A stretch of DNA of 64,000 bases from positions 13,410 through 77,409 of the forward strand of contig CAYPXY010000017.1 of NCBI GenBank assembly GCA_964414815.1, written 5' to 3'. Origin of the DNA: Mariniblastus sp964414815. Lineage in GTDB: Bacteria > Planctomycetota > Planctomycetia > Pirellulales > Pirellulaceae. Every line of letters starts with the position of its first letter. Positions within the stretch are counted from its first letter, which is position 1. Below, piece after piece: positions 62,521-64,000 of the stretch. Under the pieces are notes generated by a model. It did not search any database, was not told the DNA's origin, and was given only the letters and a program-made list of their open reading frames with translations. The position numbers were made by a program, and so were the translations under genes.

Positions 62521-63468
62521 TCATCGGACGCCATCGAACGGATTAGTTCCGCCATCATTGCGATGTCCTAGCTGGACCCAAACGACTCGGTCAATGGAAT
62601 ACGGAATCGTCGTAACGGAGCCATCCGCACGACTGACATGGATTCGTCCAGGATGGTCGCTCGATGGAGTGTAAGTGCCATAGTGGTGATTCGTACCAGA
62701 TCTCGCGCTCTTTCCCCCCGGAGAAACATAATGATTATAGTAAGTTGAAATGATTCCCAACCCATACCACCGTTCCCCGATCTGCCCGTTCATAGTGGTT
62801 GCGGGAGCCTCTTCCAGCAATTGATCAAAACGGGAAACGGTGAGTAGGTTTGGATCGACTTCGAGAACTCTAAGTCGATTGGATCGGGTGCCAAATGCAA
62901 ACTCTGCCAACGCCACCGTATTGGAGAGTCCATCATGGATACGAGCGAGCGTGGGAACCGTCTCGATGCTCTCGCCGGTCTCAGGGTTCAGGCGGTACTT
63001 CGAAAACACTCCGTTGTCCTCACCCAGCAGCCATGGCGTTCCCCAACTGGCCAGGTAACAAGTTCTCGATTCGAACTGCGGAAGTGATTGAGCGTCAGGT
63101 CCGGTATTTGAGGGACAATGAAGGAAGCTGGGGGCCTTGCGAACGATATCCAGATTTTCTGGTTCACCAGGAAATTTCTTGAAGTCAATCGAGTGGTATA
63201 GATTCTGGTGCTCAACAAAGGGAAGTATTTGGACAAAGATCGAGTAGCTGATGGGCATGCCATAAGGCAGGTGGCCGTGGGTAGCTTCGAACGAAGCGAA
63301 CCCCAGATTCACCTGCCGCAAATTATTTTGACAACTCGTGGCCCGGGCCTGCTCCCGGATGGCTTGAACGGCCACCAGGGAGAGGCCAGTCAAAATGGAA
63401 AGGATCCCCATCACCACCAATAGCTCGACCAACGTAAACGCCGACCTTTTTGAACTGAATCGTTTCAT
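62521..63468 (-). CDS. DUF1559 domain protein with type IV pilin-like N-terminus
   Basis: A 315-residue protein of the DUF1559 family, which is strongly expanded in planctomycetes. The N-terminus RSAFTLVELLVVMGILSIL is a prepilin cleavage/methylation motif (processing before Phe-12) with a following hydrophobic helix. The DUF1559 body follows, e.g. SCQNNLRQVNLGFASFEATH, NGQIGERWYGLG and the C-terminal RIHVSRADGSVTTIPYSID. It is predicted to be exported by a type II/IV pilus-like system to the envelope. GGAGTC lies upstream of the ATG at 63468. DUF1559 copies are many per genome. Confidence 0.93.
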   Translation of the reverse strand: MKRFSSKRSAFTLVELLVVMGILSILTGLSLVAVQAIREQARATSCQNNLRQVNLGFASFEATHGHLPYGMPISYSIFVQILPFVEHQNLYHSIDFKKFPGEPENLDIVRKAPSFLHCPSNTGPDAQSLPQFESRTCYLASWGTPWLLGEDNGVFSKYRLNPETGESIETVPTLARIHDGLSNTVALAEFAFGTRSNRLRVLEVDPNLLTVSRFDQLLEEAPATTMNGQIGERWYGLGIISTYYNHYVSPGGKSARSGTNHHYGTYTPSSDHPGRIHVSRADGSVTTIPYSIDRVVWVQLGHRNDGGTNPFDGVR

Positions 63469-63604
63469 TTTGACTCCACTAGAATGATCGTTGAGAATCT
63501 ATTGAACTTTCGTGACGGTACCCGTTACTTCTCTATCGTAGTCATACCCCCCAGTGGGGAGCAAGACTGCTGCCGTTGGCGGATTTTGGTTCCTTTGTCC
63601 TTCT

Positions 63605-63823
63605 TTGGAGTGCGGTGAAGGTTCACCGCTATGGTTTTTTGGAGTGCGGAGATGAAATCACCGCTATGGTTTTATGGAGTGCGGGGATGTAATCACCGCT
63701 ATGGTTTTTTGGCTTACAGTGACTTGTTACAATTGCTTTCCCTGAATACGAGCGACGTGGATAAACCTTCTCGCAGGACATAATAATGTTGAACCATAGC
63801 GGTGAACCTTCACCGCACTCCAA
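63605..63823. repeat. cluster of four TGGAGTGCGG...CCGCTATGG repeats
   Basis: Direct copies are at 63605-63634, 63639-63669 and 63673-63704. A fourth at 63794-63823 is the exact reverse complement of the first. The interior between TGCGG and ACCGCTATGG varies (TGAAGGTTC, AGATGAAATC, GGATGTAATC), so compensatory pairing is only partly kept. Each can form a GCGGTGA/TCACCGC-type hairpin. Confidence 0.88.
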
Positions 63824-63961
63824 AGAGCCATAGCACGGAATCCGGGAGAGCAAATCCGCGATAGCCAAATCCGCGAAGGGTTGCCGGATTGTGCTAGCAA
63901 CTTAGCCGATCAAACGAAACTTTGATTTGCGCCCTTTGGAAATTGCAACAGAAACGACTTC

Positions 63962-64000
63962 CGCCCCCTTCCCGTTTGCCGCCCCCTTCCCGTTTGCCAA
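63962..64000. repeat. 18-bp tandem repeat at the window edge
   Basis: CGCCCCCTTCCCGTTTGC is present twice in direct tandem, followed by the edge of the window; more units may lie beyond. Confidence 0.7.

Larger units (their letters stand above)
63469..64000. other. right-end intergenic region, repeat-rich, no gene seen
   Basis: It holds four TGGAGTGCGG-family copies (63605-63823) and a tandem repeat at the end (63962-64000). The 79-residue ORF across 63629-63868 is derived from the repeats and is not a credible gene. Confidence 0.65.

Noticed and set aside
63629..63868. 79-codon frame containing LECGEGSPLWF
   Set aside because: It is translated from the TGGAGTGCGG repeat family and varies with the repeats.

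Overview
The window looks like a chromosomal segment of a planctomycete, most likely a relative of Rhodopirellula/Pirellula. The support is a DUF1559 pseudopilin-like protein, a DUF1598-type secreted protein, a transmembrane Hanks-type kinase, a VWA/glutamine-amidotransferase-like membrane protein, and dispersed repeats that translate into the spurious peptides typical of that group (e.g. ITRSVSEG). No rRNA, tRNA, prophage, CRISPR array or transposase gene was seen. The assignment is by gene content only.

Layout. 1-2504 (minus): a YtrA-like GntR/ABC-ATPase/ABC-permease operon with a visible promoter and operator; the permease runs off the left edge. 2815-7620 (plus): a fused FAD/Fe-S oxidoreductase followed by moaD, moaE and moaA. 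7623-8088: a compact cassette in which a four-helix-bundle gene sits between 32-bp inverted repeats made of heptamers. 8072-12287 (minus): a sugar-ABC-type permease with a large extra domain, a zinc-ribbon membrane protein and the GTPase Der. 12406-15031 (plus): a family-4 uracil-DNA glycosylase and a DUF1598-like protein. 15054-18549 (minus): kinase, rpiB and a TsaC/YwlE-type fusion. 18812-27900: mixed housekeeping genes (ROK kinase, PaaK-like ligase, AlkA-like glycosylase, RibF, cardiolipin synthase, LpxH-like, NrnA, a single-domain response regulator). 27908-31427 (minus): VWA membrane protein and an unknown protein, separated by repeats.

32173-43140 (minus) is the S10-spc ribosomal protein operon in the order S10-L3-L4-L23-L2-S19-L22-S3-L16-L29-S17-L14-L5-S14-S8-L6-L18-S5-L15-SecY. 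L24 and L30 are not at their usual places. Heptamer arrays lie between some of the genes and a promoter candidate lies about 230 nt upstream of S10. 43596-48878 holds Nif3-like, HrpA and TadA genes. 49098-52185 holds a TPR protein and pyruvate phosphate dikinase. 52423-58953 (minus) is a surface-polysaccharide operon (KdsD/KpsF-like isomerase, Wzm, Wzt, sulfotransferase, unknown GT-like protein, GT4 glycosyltransferase) that suggests a sulfated exported glycan. 59098-61598 holds a polytopic membrane protein and a NupC-type nucleoside transporter. The right end holds a lipoprotein, a DUF1559 protein and dense repeats.

The most unusual content is non-coding. At least five repeat families are present: a ~115-bp element with terminal inverted repeats and exchangeable inner hairpins (three copies), a nested palindrome with a 27-bp perfect arm plus a solo end elsewhere, a short TGGAGTGCGG...CCGCTATGG family, a ~93-bp paired repeat, and cyanobacterial-STRR-like heptamer arrays. 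Coordinates and alignments were made by eye; no search or computation was run.
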